Source of the DNA: a candidate division WWE3 bacterium RIFOXYD1_FULL_43_17
Lineage (GTDB): Bacteria > Patescibacteriota > WWE3 > UBA101185 > UBA10185
DNA: 49,280 nt
Direction of reading: 5' to 3'
NCBI GenBank assembly: GCA_001773385.1
Contig: MEWJ01000032.1
Location: forward strand, 1-49,280
Part shown: positions 8,401-17,430 of the stretch, piece by piece
Layout: the number at the start of each line of letters is the position of its first letter
How positions within the stretch are numbered: position 1 is the stretch's first letter
Translations under genes and position numbers: made by a program
Notes under the pieces: model-generated
Database searches by the model: none
What the model was told of the DNA's origin: nothing
The model's input: the letters and a program-made list of their open reading frames with translations, nothing else

Positions 8401-11400
8401 CCGTGGGCTCATCACTAAGGTAATAGGTTAAAGAACTATCAGGATCTGTAGCAGTTGCTGTGAAAGTAAGTTCAGTTAATTCGTCTACCGATTTATTGCC
8501 AATTTCATCTAACACCGGAGGGTCATTAAACTCTGTCACGGTTATATCAATTGTCGCGATGTTACTATCTAACAACCCATCATTTACTTTAAAAGTAAAA
8601 GAATCGTTGCCTTCGTAATTTTCGTTAGGGCTGTAGTCTACTTGACTACCAACTATACTACCCAACGAACCATTAGATGGGTTATCTACGATAATATAGC
8701 TTATTGAATCCCCATCAACGTCACTTCCCGTCAAGGTAATTGTAACAACGCCATCTTCCTCCGCAGAAGCTGTACCCAAGTTAGCTACAGGAGCGTCATT
8801 AATTGGGTTTATTGTAACGGTGACTGTTGCTTTATCAGTTAACTCACCATCAGAAACAGTGTAATCAAAATATGCAGTACCGTTAAAATTACTGTCAGGA
8901 GTGAATACAACGTTATCACCATCTATAGCAACACTACCATTTACAGGGGTTGATACATTACTTAAAGTTAAAGTAACATCATCTACATCTGTATCATTTG
9001 TTAATAGGCCACTTTCTGCGATTATTGTGTCTTCATCTTCATTACCAGAGGCACTGTCTGGGTTTGCATCGGGACCATCATTAATTGCGTTTACTGTAAT
9101 GTGAACTGTTTCTGAACTACTATCGGTAACGCCATCGTTAGCTTTATAAGTAAAGGCATCATCACCATAATAGTTTGTGTCAGCCGTGTACGTTACCTGA
9201 TCCCCAGCAATTGACACTAATCCGTGCGATGGGTCGGTTACAGAATAATTTAATGTTTGCGTTGGTATATCTGTGTCATTACCTTCGAGAGTAATAACTT
9301 TAGCAGTGTCTTCATTAGTAGTAGCCCACAATTCGTTAACAACCGAAGCCACATTTACCTCGTTCACGGTAACGGTTATTGTTTCGACATCACTATCTAA
9401 TCCATCGGTAACATTTATATCAACATTATAGGTATTTGATCCCTGGCTCTCTACGGGTGTAAAACTAAATTCTCCTGTAGATGAATTGATAGAAGCCCCT
9501 GTTGGTGCATTGGAAAGTGAGAAGGATAAAACGTCTTCTGTGTCCACCTCAACTGCTGTAGCAGTGAAGTTAAGTTCATTAAACTCATCAATCGTTTTAT
9601 CTCCTACTGTATTTAAAACCGGAGCATCATTAATTGGGTTTATAGTAATAGATACCGAAGCGGTATCAGTCAATTCACCGTCTGTTACAGTGTAAGAAAA
9701 GCTTGCAGAGCCGTTATAATTTGAGCTTGGTGTGAATACAACATTATCACCATCTATTTCAACTGTACCGTTTACAGGATCAAAAACTATTGATAACGAA
9801 AGGCTATCTTCATCTACATCCTCGTCATTAGCTAGTAAAGACGCTTTAGTTATGACCAAAGCGGAATCTTCATCAGTAGAGCTGCTATCGTCATATGCCA
9901 CTGGCGCATCATTAATTGAATTTACTGTAATTGTTACAAGTCCTGTGTCTGTCAAACTACCATCAGATATTAAATATTCATAGGTTGCTTGTCCATTAAA
10001 ATTCTCAGGTGGCGTGAATTCAATTGTACTGCTATTAAATGTGAGAACACTCCCTGTAGGTGTAACATTGCTTACACTTAAAATACTGAAGTCATCTGTT
10101 GTATTATCCGGATCGGTATCATTTGATAATAGATATGCATGATTTACCAAAAGTGTGGAATCCTCGTTAACATCCAAATTATCATCAGTGGCAATAGGGC
10201 TATTGTTTATCTCGTTAACTGTTACTGAAAAACTTTCAGTAGCAATATTGTTTATTTCAAAACCATCATCTACTTGGATAGTAAAATCAAATACGCTGCC
10301 TCCCTGACTTTCATCAGGAGTAAAGTTAAATTCACCTGTTTCAGTGTTTATTGACGAATTATCAACAGAAGAATTTGTAAGTGAATACGAAGGTGCTCCA
10401 CCATCTACATCTGTTACAACAGGAGTAATTTGTAAATTATAATATTCGTCAATCGTTTGGTTTGGGATACTTTCTATAACTGGCGCATCATTAATGCCTG
10501 TAATTGTTAAGGATACCAAAGCGTCGTTACTATCTACAGACCCATCATTTACTACAAATTCAAAAGAATCACTGCCATTGTATCCGGGATTTGGTGTATA
10601 GGTTGCAACATTACCGTCGATATCTACATTACCGTGCACAGGAACAGTACTAACTATAAATGTAAGAATATCGTCTTCGGGATCTGTGCCATTTAAGCCT
10701 ATATCCACTGAATTATCTTCATCAGTTTCGGCTGTTGTTCCATATGCTGTAGGAGCGTCATTTACCGCTACTATATTAACCGTTACATTCTCAGTCGCAG
10801 AGAATGATGGATCTGCACCATCCTCTACTTTAATAGATAAAACGCACGAAGCAGATGGTACGGGTCCATTAGGAGTAAATGAATAGTAACCTGTGTTTGT
10901 ATCTAATGATCCGTTGCATGTATCTAACTCTGTTTTGCTCCAACTGGCACTTGGTCCATCTGGGTCTGTTACTTCAGCATCATATGTATAAAGAATATCT
11001 TCGGTGGCCGTTATTGGTGCGGTACTATCTATAGACGGGGCATCGTTTATAGAATTTACGGTAATGTTTACTGTGGCACTGTTGGTTAAATATCCATCCG
11101 AAACAGTATATTCAAAGCTTGCGGATCCAAAATAATCTGTAGATGGTGTAAATACAATATTAGCCCCATCTATATAAACAGTTCCATTAATTGGTTTAGA
11201 AACACTTTGAACATTTAATAAGGAGTGATCGTCATCAACATCAGTATCGTTAGTTAATACTTCATCCTTAGTTAAGATTAATTGTGTGTCTTCATCTGTG
11301 GAAGCTGAGTCAGAATTAGCTGTTGGTGCATCATTGATAGGATCAACTGTAATAGTTACAGTTGCATTCTCACTATAATCTGTACCATCACTTATTTTAT

Positions 11401-14400
11401 AAACAAAGGTATCGATACCATAATAGTTGGTGTTAGGTGCATAACTAAATGAGCCATTATTATTTAGTGATAAGTCACCGTTAGTTACATCAGAGACAAG
11501 AGCCGTGGATATACTTGAATTTTCAGGGTCACTATCATTACTCAGTATTCCTGGAGCTGTAACATTAAGAACAGAGTCTTCATCAGTTGAATAATCATCG
11601 CCTGTACTAATTGGTAAATCATTTACAGCAGTTACTGTTACTGTAGTTGTTTGAGTATCAGACAGATTTGGTGATCCGTAGTCACTTATGGTTACAGAAA
11701 CTTCACATGTAGAAATTGGGGTTGGTCCAACTGGTGTAAATGTATAAACTCCCGAAGAAGAATCTAGCGAACCATTACAAGTATCTGATGCTGATTTTGT
11801 CCACACAGCACTGGGTCCGTCTACATCTGTTTCGTCAGCATCGTATGTGTAAAGCGTATCTTCTGTAGCTGAGTTTGGCGCGGTTGTATTAATTGAAGGT
11901 GCGTCATTAATTGAGTCTACCGTAATTGAGACTGTGGCAAAGTCACTGTCGGCACTGCCATCGTTAACTTTGTATGTAAATGAATCAGAACCATTATATT
12001 CGGAATTTGGAGTATATGTTGTTTGCCCACTACTAATAGGTCCTAAACTTCCATGGGTTGGGCTTGTTCCCAAAATGTAGCTAAATGTGTTTCCTGGAAG
12101 ATCGGGATCAGTTACATTTAATGTAATGTCTTTTGATCTATCTTCATCTGTTGAAACACTAAAGTCATTTACGACAGGAACTACATTAACCTCGTTTACT
12201 GTGATAGTAATGTCTTCTGTATCACTTGTATTACCGTCTGTTACTGAAACGGTTAAATTATATGAATTAGGTCCTTGGCTTTCTGTTGGAGTGAAGGTGA
12301 AGAATCCTGATGTTGACCCAATAGAAGCTCCTGTTGGTGCATTTATAAGCGAGTATGTTAGTGAACTATCTGGATCAGCTGCGCTTGCAGTGAATGTGAG
12401 TGTATCAAGTTCATCGATAATTTTATTCCCAATCGCATCAAGTATCGGAGTATCATTTATAGCCCCAACAGTAATACTTACGGTTGCAGTGTTACTATCA
12501 AGAAACCCATCGCTTGCTTTAAATGTAAAGGAGTCTCCGCCAACGTAATCAGTATTAGGTACGTAGTTTACTTGAGTACCTGAAATTATTTCTAAAGAGC
12601 CATGTGTTGGCGCGTCTATTAAGTTAAAGCTGAGGCTATCTTCATCAATATCATTGCCAGTGAGCGTAACTAATACCTCAGTGTCTTCATCAATAGAAAT
12701 TGATTGAGAATTGGCAGTAGGTGCGTCATTCACAGAATTAACAGATATACTCACTGTAGCTGTATTACTATCAGCATTCCCATCGTTAGCTTTATATGTA
12801 AATGAATCAGGCCCGTTGTAATTTTCGTTTGGTGTGTATAAAACTTGATTTCCGGATACTGTGCCAAGATTCCCATGACTTGCGCCAACTACAATTGAGT
12901 AACTTAAAGAATTTGCTGGTTCATCAGTATCTGTAGCATTCAGGGTTATTGCTTTGCTGTCATCTTCATCTAATGAATCACTTACGCCGTAAGAAACAGG
13001 TACTACATTAACCTCATTTACAGTTATTGTAATGTCTTCGTAATCAATGTTTGACCCATCTGTCACAGAAACAGTCATATAATAGTTATCGGGTCCTTGG
13101 CTTTCTGTTGGAGTGAAGGTAAATACACCACTAGTTGGGTTTATTGATGCTCCACTTGGTTCATCTGTAAGATAGTAAGTTGTAGAGGGCCCATCTGGAT
13201 CAGTGGCAGAAGCTGTGAATGTTAACTGTGTTAATTCATCAACAGTCTTATTGCCAATTGGGTCAAGTACAGGTAGTACCTCATTAACATTAATAGTGTA
13301 TGTCTTTGAAGTTGTACCATCTTGAGCAGTAACTATTAATTCATTGCCAGTTAATATTGGGTCGTTTAGATTCGTATCACTCCAAGTTTGATTGGGCTCA
13401 TCCTTTGTTAATGCTGCTAAAAATGTTGCCTCTGAGGTATTAAATGGGACGTTAGAAATAGTATCGAGTTCAACTGTATAAACTCCTGAAGATACTGTAG
13501 CTATGGTGCTAGGAGACTCTACTGTTACGGTAACAACATAATCCTGTGTAGTACTATTAACAGCGGTTACCGTATATGTAACAGGGCTCGAGAAATCCTG
13601 TGCTACTTCGGAGGGCGGACTTACCATTTCCCCAGTATGTGTAATTGTTGGAAGTAACGAAGATATGTTGGTTCCATAGGGTACTACAAGGGAAATTGTA
13701 TGTTCGTTTTCATTGATAATACCGGTAATTCCCAAGGAATTAAAGTTAAATGAAACGATATCCTTTGAGCCATTTAGTGATCTAACGGCATTATAAGCAT
13801 TTATCCTTTTTCCTGTAACGGTTTTACCAACTAAGCTCGGTTTTGTATCCCCAGTATTTAAAATTGCATTCTTTACTTCATCATAAGTTAGTGAACTATC
13901 TATACTCCATAATAGTGCCGCAAGACCCGCTGTGTATGGTGCAGCAAACGAGGTCCCGTCTACAAATTCGTATTCATATGAACCAGCTGCTCTTTTAAGT
14001 AGAACAATGTCGTCTATTAAACAACCATCCCCGTATGTTCCTTTATCGGAATCGGAATCTGTTACCCATCTAAATCTTAATTTAAAATTACTTGTATAAA
14101 AATCCGATGCGATCGATGCTGTCATGTAAGCGGATGCGTAGCCGCCATCATCCAGTTCATCACCATTGAGAATATCTATCATGGGTTCATCATATTTTCC
14201 TTCCCCCCACCCAAGATCTACCTCACTAAAGTTTGTTCCGTCAGAACTTGCTTCAACAACCATATAATCATGCCAACCATCTAATGGATACTCAGTATCG
14301 CACTCTGTATAGAAACCAATAGCAACATCACTCGCTCCATCTAGATTCACTGTTGAAGTTGTTATTTTACTATTGTTATTTTCTGAATATGGATATTCTA

Positions 14401-16201
14401 AATCCCCATAGAGTACCTTCCAACCTGGTCCCCAAATGTCGCTATAGTCTATGGTTGCAAAAGTACCATCTTCTGTCCATCCACTGGGTATAAATGGAAT
14501 AATGACTGATTCAAAATCCTCGTCAAGTACAGTAGAATCATTAAAAGATAACGAAGTTGAATATATATTTTCACCTGGTGCCCCAACGTCTACAAATGTA
14601 GAGCTATAATTTGAAAAGTTAGACAACCCGTCATTCTGATCAGTTGATGCCACTGAAATGATATTATTAAGGTTAAGGTCTGACGGGTAGGCGTGCGTGT
14701 AGTCATTGTTGGAAGCTTCGTTTCCAGCCGCAGCTATAAAAATTCCTCCATAATTTAGGAATCTATTTATTGCGTCGTATTCAGCTTGTGAATATGCAGT
14801 ACCTGCAAAGCTAGCGTTTATAACTTTAGCTCCGTTTTGAATTGCAAAATCAATTGCCATAACCTCTGAAGCGACATCGAAGCCGTGTTTCAAAGCCATA
14901 ATCTTAGCTCTAAGAGTGACCCCTAATATTCCCTGATTATTATTTCTTGATGCGGCAATTATTCCTGCAGAATATGTCCCGTGAATGCTGTCTGTGGGTT
15001 GGGGATCCTTGTCGTTGTCTTCAAAATCGTACCCGTGTAAACAACCTCCAAGGTTATTTCCGGAAATATCCTTACAATTAGATCCATCCCACATGTTTCC
15101 AACCAAATCAGGATGGTTATATGCAACACCACTATCAATTACTGCTACTATAACGTCAGTAGAACCTTCATCCACCAACCAAGCTTCTGGAGCATCAATA
15201 TCAGAGTCCAATGTCCCTATCACATTATTAACTGTTTGACCTGTATTATCTAAACCCCACAAATTTTGTTTATAGGTGTCATTACTATTGATCGTTTGGG
15301 GATATCTTAAATAATTTGGCTCTGCATACTCAACTCTTTTGTCTTCTCTTAATTCTTTTATTTTATCTTCTACCGATTTGTTATCTTTAATTCTAAGTAA
15401 TGAAATATTGCCAGATCTAGACTCTTTAACTTTTTCTAATTTCTTAGTAAGAGCAAAAACACTAGCTTTAGCTCTACCAAGTGTTCGTTCTAGGTCTATC
15501 TCGCTATCTCTATACTTTACCAATACCTCCCCCGGCATGTATTCCAAATTCTCAGAGGGAACTCTATTAAAAAGGTCTCTATTCTCTTCTTTTGATTTCT
15601 TTTCACCGTGTCGCTGATTTAACCTGAGCATTTCATCGTCACTTTGCACTGCTGTATTTTGTTCAATAGTAGGATCTCGTGTAACCTCACTATTTTCACT
15701 TGTCTCCCCAGTCAGTTCAGACATAATTGTTTCATCTGGGAGAACTTCAATTGGAATTATTTCATCAGTATCATTTGGGATTTCATTCGGGCCTTGTTCA
15801 GATACAGTTGTTTCCTGAGGAGACAATGTATCTTCGGTCAGTTCTAGTGCTGTTGGTTCGCTACCAGGACTTAGAATTTCAAGGGAATCGCTATATGTTA
15901 CCTCACCCACAGGCTCCGGTTGCTCATCACTATCAGATGGCAGAACGCCCGGTTCTGAATCAAGCAGACTTTCAGTTGGGACAGCCTCAACAGCTTCACT
16001 ATTGGGATCAGAACCAGTAATTGCTTCTAATTGCTCCGGAGGTGTAAATTCTTGGTCCCCAGACAACTCTAAAATAGTATTGGATGTTTGAGCAAATACC
16101 GGCGTAAAATAAAGAATTGGATAAAAGTTCTGAAAAATTAATGAAAATATTACAAATTGGTTTAACAACCTATGTGCTATTTTCTTATGTTTAATTTTCA
16201 T
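5468..16201 (-). CDS. Giant cell-surface subtilisin-like protease with 25 cadherin-like modules
   Basis: A 3577-residue exported protein. Order: signal peptide (1-38); acidic Pro/Glu/Ser-rich stretch (about 40-205); S8 propeptide (about 220-300); subtilisin domain (about 320-800) with triad D in VIVAVIDSG, H in DSIHGTYSAG and S in GTSFAAPY. A roughly 170-residue beta-rich insertion (DEDFES to LIDDIVLL) lies between H and S. Then come two Ig-like domains (about 815-975), 25 tandem cadherin/Big-like modules with NDAP linkers and DED/DxDxD calcium-type motifs (about 976-3292), and two fibronectin-III-like domains. The C-terminus is one transmembrane helix and an RRKRK tail, so it is anchored in the membrane with no LPXTG. 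The likely role is adhesion to, and proteolysis at, another cell surface. The ATG at 16201 follows TATAAA closely and has no Shine-Dalgarno. Confidence 0.9.
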   Translation of the reverse strand: MKIKHKKIAHRLLNQFVIFSLIFQNFYPILYFTPVFAQTSNTILELSGDQEFTPPEQLEAITGSDPNSEAVEAVPTESLLDSEPGVLPSDSDEQPEPVGEVTYSDSLEILSPGSEPTALELTEDTLSPQETTVSEQGPNEIPNDTDEIIPIEVLPDETIMSELTGETSENSEVTRDPTIEQNTAVQSDDEMLRLNQRHGEKKSKEENRDLFNRVPSENLEYMPGEVLVKYRDSEIDLERTLGRAKASVFALTKKLEKVKESRSGNISLLRIKDNKSVEDKIKELREDKRVEYAEPNYLRYPQTINSNDTYKQNLWGLDNTGQTVNNVIGTLDSDIDAPEAWLVDEGSTDVIVAVIDSGVAYNHPDLVGNMWDGSNCKDISGNNLGGCLHGYDFEDNDKDPQPTDSIHGTYSAGIIAASRNNNQGILGVTLRAKIMALKHGFDVASEVMAIDFAIQNGAKVINASFAGTAYSQAEYDAINRFLNYGGIFIAAAGNEASNNDYTHAYPSDLNLNNIISVASTDQNDGLSNFSNYSSTFVDVGAPGENIYSTSLSFNDSTVLDEDFESVIIPFIPSGWTEDGTFATIDYSDIWGPGWKVLYGDLEYPYSENNNSKITTSTVNLDGASDVAIGFYTECDTEYPLDGWHDYMVVEASSDGTNFSEVDLGWGEGKYDEPMIDILNGDELDDGGYASAYMTASIASDFYTSNFKLRFRWVTDSDSDKGTYGDGCLIDDIVLLKRAAGSYEYEFVDGTSFAAPYTAGLAALLWSIDSSLTYDEVKNAILNTGDTKPSLVGKTVTGKRINAYNAVRSLNGSKDIVSFNFNSLGITGIINENEHTISLVVPYGTNISSLLPTITHTGEMVSPPSEVAQDFSSPVTYTVTAVNSTTQDYVVTVTVESPSTIATVSSGVYTVELDTISNVPFNTSEATFLAALTKDEPNQTWSDTNLNDPILTGNELIVTAQDGTTSKTYTINVNEVLPVLDPIGNKTVDELTQLTFTASATDPDGPSTTYYLTDEPSGASINPTSGVFTFTPTESQGPDNYYMTVSVTDGSNIDYEDITITVNEVNVVPVSYGVSDSLDEDDSKAITLNATDTDEPANSLSYSIVVGASHGNLGTVSGNQVLYTPNENYNGPDSFTYKANDGNADSNTATVSISVNSVNDAPTANSQSISIDEDTEVLVTLTGNDIDEDSLSFNLIDAPTHGSLEIISGTQVNYVPNTDYVGGDSFTFKASDGFLDSNTATVSITVGAINDTPILDAIGNKIIDELDTLTFTASAADPDSSLTYSLINAPTGASIGSTSGFFTFTPTESQGPNSYNLTVSVTDGNTSDTEDITITVNEVNVVPVVNDFSVSTDEDRSKDITLNVTDPDLPGNTFSYILGTSPTHGSLGPISSGQTTYTPNSEYNGSDSFTYKVNDGSADSDFATVSITVDSINDAPSINTTAPNSATEDTLYTYDADETDVDGPSAVWTKSASDTCNGSLDSSSGVYTFTPVGPTPISTCEVSVTISDYGSPNLSDTQTTTVTVTAVNDLPISTGDDYSTDEDSVLNVTAPGILSNDSDPENSSISTALVSDVTNGDLSLNNNGSFSYAPNTNYYGIDTFVYKISDGTDYSENATVTITVDPINDAPTANSDSASTDEDTQLILTKDEVLTNDTDVDDDHSLLNVQSVSKPINGTVYIDGANIVFTPSTDYFGSASFEYTVSDGYLTNSATVNITVNSINDAPSIDSTAPITATEDILYTYDAEVTDPDGPSASWSKTELDTCNGSLDTNTGYYSFTPNGPVPSASCVLSIKVEDGADPSFSATENVTVNIVAVNDAPTAYGTTAETDEDNSVDIGLNGTDPEDDILTFIVSTVPVHGNVDIDGNVATYTPNPGYNGSDSFEFVVNDGSVDSNDALVSLTITGINDAPVIESIPNQTIDEYYNLQITPVVTDVDGGAPSYSLTNSSVDNSSINTETGEFNFTPDESQGGSVFDFTIQVDDGFEINNIATESFSVTVNEINNSPIATDDNLDVNEDSTLLVNHAYLLSNDTDPDNTTDDFSILSVSNVTPTGSVLTFNSSTIEFTPPENFNGQATYEYLISDGSLTDTGLVTITVNSINDAPVAYDDSSSTDEDSALVITKASLLANDEDVDEDSLSLSIVFDPVNGTVEIDGDNVVFTPSSNYNGSASFSYTVTDGELTDTASVSITINPINDAPVLNTVGDKTIDEFNELNFTATAVEVDTEDVLSFSLSNAPTGASINSSTGEFSFTPVESQGSNTYNVDINVTDGLDSDVETITVTVNEVNVASVVNELWATTNEDTAKVITLEGNDTDIPTQTLNYSVTDPSHGLVSIAGDQVTYTADTNYYGDDAFTYKANDGVTDSSSETVHITVNAINDGPDANPDSASGNEDEDTIIAESGLLTNDTDVDDVTLTLSNVSTPVNGSVAIDGDNVVFTPDSNFNGTAYFDYTVSDGELTDKATVTVTINPINDAPVANLGTASAEEDGVVTITLTGSDVDGDSISYIIVDNPSNGSLGSIVGSQVDYSPNENYEGNDSFTFKVNDGLLDSNIATIDITVTEFNDPPVLDEIGNKSVDELTELTFTATATDPDSSLTYYLSDEPTGATIDTNSGYFSFTPSESQGPQEYTFDVNVTDGVSIDTEIITVTVNEINVAPLVNDVNAATSEDLEKIITLNATDSDIPTQSITYAKVTDPSNGTISILNDSATYTPNANFYGDDSFTYKANDGETDSNTATVFITVTAFNDAPVANPDSASVDEDNTLSVSKETLIENDTDVDDISLVLSSISNPVNGLVSIDGSNVIFTPTSNYFGSASFDYTVSDGSLTDTTTVLVTVNPINDAPSVNDGTAVTDEDNSVSIYLVGTDIEGDSLSYTIIDSTSNGALGGPYGNQVIYTPNENYFGGDSFTFKVDDGNFESNTGTVTITINAINDLPALDVIGDKSIDELAELSFTVTANDSDTSDALELSLTNAPTGASIESDTGNFSFTPTEVQGPNTYNVTVNVTDGIYTDSEEIEITVNEVNTSPVAQDVNTSTNEDVSKSIILNASDADIPANTLTYTVETGANHGTLGTISGNELTYTPDTNYNGVDTFTYKVNDGLADSNIVTVNITVNSVNDAPEANQDNASFDEDTQLILAKNDLITNDTDVDLDTLSVIGVSTPTHGTVYIDGSNIIFTPVNNYNGAASFEYTLSDGTLTDTGFVNLTINPVNDAPTVSADAYSTTQEAAISITLLGNDIENDPLVYSINSDPTNGSLSTVSGNQVTYTPDTGYIGNDSFTYQTNDGEYDSNEATIDITVLPPPVISGESSTNLESTSITITWTTDHLSTSRVIYDTASHPTLGTAPNYGYAYSTIETDGSPMVISHNVTISPLTAETTYYYRAVSHGSPEVVGDELSFTTKKAVEEDTEAPDRPENVGVGYDSDDKTIKLTWENNDSDIDKVFVYLGYSESFDKNSDSRIAENDRDDEDVTVNDVKEGKTYYFKLVSEDGAGNRSNTKTISIEIPSTQEKVIINTYESPTTLAATDEVLESGDETKNVLGLEDVEKDNPSVVEETRKSNIWRYIIPSLVVLSIGTIIILRRKRK
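6325..9633 (-). repeat. Three-fold higher-order repeat of a four-domain cassette in the giant gene
   Basis: Modules 14-25 follow the order H, C, C', C three times. H modules contain xGxKxxDE and TGASI; C modules contain FTYKxNDG or FTFKVxDG; C' modules contain NDTDVD and VxIDGxNVxFTP. Cassettes begin near 9633, 8527 and 7417, with periods of about 1.1 kb (about 369 residues). This indicates recent expansion by whole-cassette duplication. Confidence 0.7.
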
Positions 16202-16210
16202 CTTAATTTA

Positions 16211-16228
16211 TAGTACTTTTAGGTACTA
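16211..16228. promoter_or_regulatory. Operator-like palindrome before the giant gene
   Basis: TAGTAC-TTTTAG-GTACTA is a perfect 6-bp inverted repeat 10 bp upstream of the giant gene ATG and overlapping its TATAAA -10 candidate. This position suits a repressor site. The regulator is unknown. Confidence 0.4.
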
Positions 16229-16336
16229 CCTATATAATATATTGCTAGGGCGGGAGATACAAGAGATTTATACACCAATTAGGAAGCATATGCAAACCTA
16301 TAGTTGGTATTCCAAAGTGATCTTCGTTCTGCTTGT

Positions 16337-16358
16337 TTTTTGTAGTATTTTGTAGTTT
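16337..16358. repeat. 10-bp-phased repeats, left copy
   Basis: TTTTGTAGTATTTTGTAGTT (continuing TT): two direct units of (T)TTTTGTAGTA with 10-bp period, about 40-60 bp before the zinc-ribbon gene. The reverse complement of 19549-19570 matches it at 18 of 22 positions, all differences being T/C. Confidence 0.5.
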
Positions 16359-16397
16359 TTTACAACAATAGGTGCCTTTTTAAGATAAAATGTAGCC

Positions 16398-16889
16398 ATG
16401 AACATACTTGAAACAAAATCCTATGTGGAGAGCTTTATAGCGTCTTCAAATGGAAAGAAATATACGCCAGATGAGATGATTAATATGATAAAAAAATATA
16501 CAAATATTACGCTTGGCGATGAAAACCCTGTATCAGGAACTCCAAGTCTTGGATATATTAACTCCAATATTAAAGGGGTTTATTACATAATTTACTGTGA
16601 TGCGTGTAATGCAAAGTGTAGAAAATCCTACCCTACTATTCTAAACATTAACGGGAATAAGGTCATGAAGTTTTTATGCGGTAGCTGTGCGGGTAAGAAA
16701 TATGAGCGTAAAAAGGAGTATGAACGAAAAGCTTTAGAATATCTACTTCACCCCGAAAAGCTTGGTTCTATGAACTACCGTAATCTTTCACTTAAACAAA
16801 GCCTAGCGATATTAGAAGCAGGTTTTATTGAAGATAAGATAAGGGAACGAGCCGAAAAGAACGCATCAAAGTATTTAGGCGATAGCTGA
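16398..16889 (+). CDS. Zinc-ribbon protein, 163 aa
   Basis: Two CxxC knuckles, CDAC (followed by NAKC) and CGSC, about 30 residues apart near the middle form a probable four-cysteine zinc ribbon, followed by a very basic helix (KKYERKKEYERK). That combination suggests DNA or RNA binding. No named family is recognised. It is the first plus-strand gene of element 2. A TAAAAT at 16386-16391 lies only six bases before the ATG, so the mRNA may be leaderless. The phased TTTTGTAGT repeats lie directly upstream and may control it. Confidence 0.65.
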   Translation: MNILETKSYVESFIASSNGKKYTPDEMINMIKKYTNITLGDENPVSGTPSLGYINSNIKGVYYIIYCDACNAKCRKSYPTILNINGNKVMKFLCGSCAGKKYERKKEYERKALEYLLHPEKLGSMNYRNLSLKQSLAILEAGFIEDKIRERAEKNASKYLGDS

Positions 16890-16919
16890 TTGCACATATA
16901 AATTAATTGTGTTTTTTCA

Positions 16920-16948
16920 TTGTTCCTGTGCAGTATTAGCGGTATAAT
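16920..16948 (+). promoter_or_regulatory. Promoter of the HTH gene, leaderless geometry
   Basis: TTGTTC (16920-16925), 17-bp spacer, TATAAT (16943-16948). The ATG at 16958 is nine bases beyond the -10, so transcription would start at or next to the start codon. No Shine-Dalgarno is present. Confidence 0.55.
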
Positions 16949-16957
16949 TGTGTTAGT

Positions 16958-17386
16958 ATGACGGAAAAAAACGAAATGCAAAACAATGAGGAATTAAAGA
17001 GTAAATTTATACAAGAGCGTGCAATCGGCAAATCTTTTAAGGAGATATCAACAGAACTAAATTTACCAGTTGAGACCCTTGTAGTTTGGGCAAAAACTTT
17101 GAAGTATGACATCGGTAATCAAAAAGCTATTGAGATGGATGAGCTCTCAAATAAGTTTAGAATAACGAAAAGACGAAGAATAGAGCTTATTGGCAGCATC
17201 CTTACTAAAATGCAGGACGAACTCGACACACGGGATTACAAAGATGTTCCAACCGATAAACTGTTTGATTATCTTCTCAAGTACTCTGCAGAACTCAACA
17301 GGGAATATACACCGCCTGTATTTACCGAAATCGTCTCAGGTATGGGTCCTAGTATATGGGAAACCGAAATAACGTGGACTGGCTAG
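16958..17386 (+). CDS. Helix-turn-helix protein, 142 aa
   Basis: Residues about 18-50 form a helix-turn-helix of the small-terminase or transposase-like kind (KSFKEISTELNLPVETLVVW). It is followed by a long helical region (about 55-130) containing RDYKDVPTDKLFDYLLKY, a pattern I associate with phage or plasmid HTH proteins of unknown role. It could bind the repeats flanking the RT cassette or a replication origin; this is inference. It has its own promoter with leaderless geometry and lies 44 bp upstream of the reverse transcriptase gene. Confidence 0.65.
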   Translation: MTEKNEMQNNEELKSKFIQERAIGKSFKEISTELNLPVETLVVWAKTLKYDIGNQKAIEMDELSNKFRITKRRRIELIGSILTKMQDELDTRDYKDVPTDKLFDYLLKYSAELNREYTPPVFTEIVSGMGPSIWETEITWTG

Positions 17387-17394
17387 AATCTAAA

Positions 17395-17423
17395 TTGTAA
17401 AAATATATCTGCCCAAATATTAA
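17395..17423 (+). promoter_or_regulatory. Promoter of the reverse transcriptase gene, leaderless geometry
   Basis: TTGTAA (17395-17400), 17-bp spacer, TATTAA (17418-17423). The ATG at 17431 is seven bases after the -10, so +1 would fall on the start codon. No Shine-Dalgarno. Confidence 0.5.
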
Positions 17424-17430
17424 AATTAAT

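Noticed and set aside
12087-12548. 153-aa and similar plus-strand ORFs inside the giant gene
   Set aside because: All are Ser/Val-rich mirror translations of the repeated cadherin-like modules, without ribosome sites.
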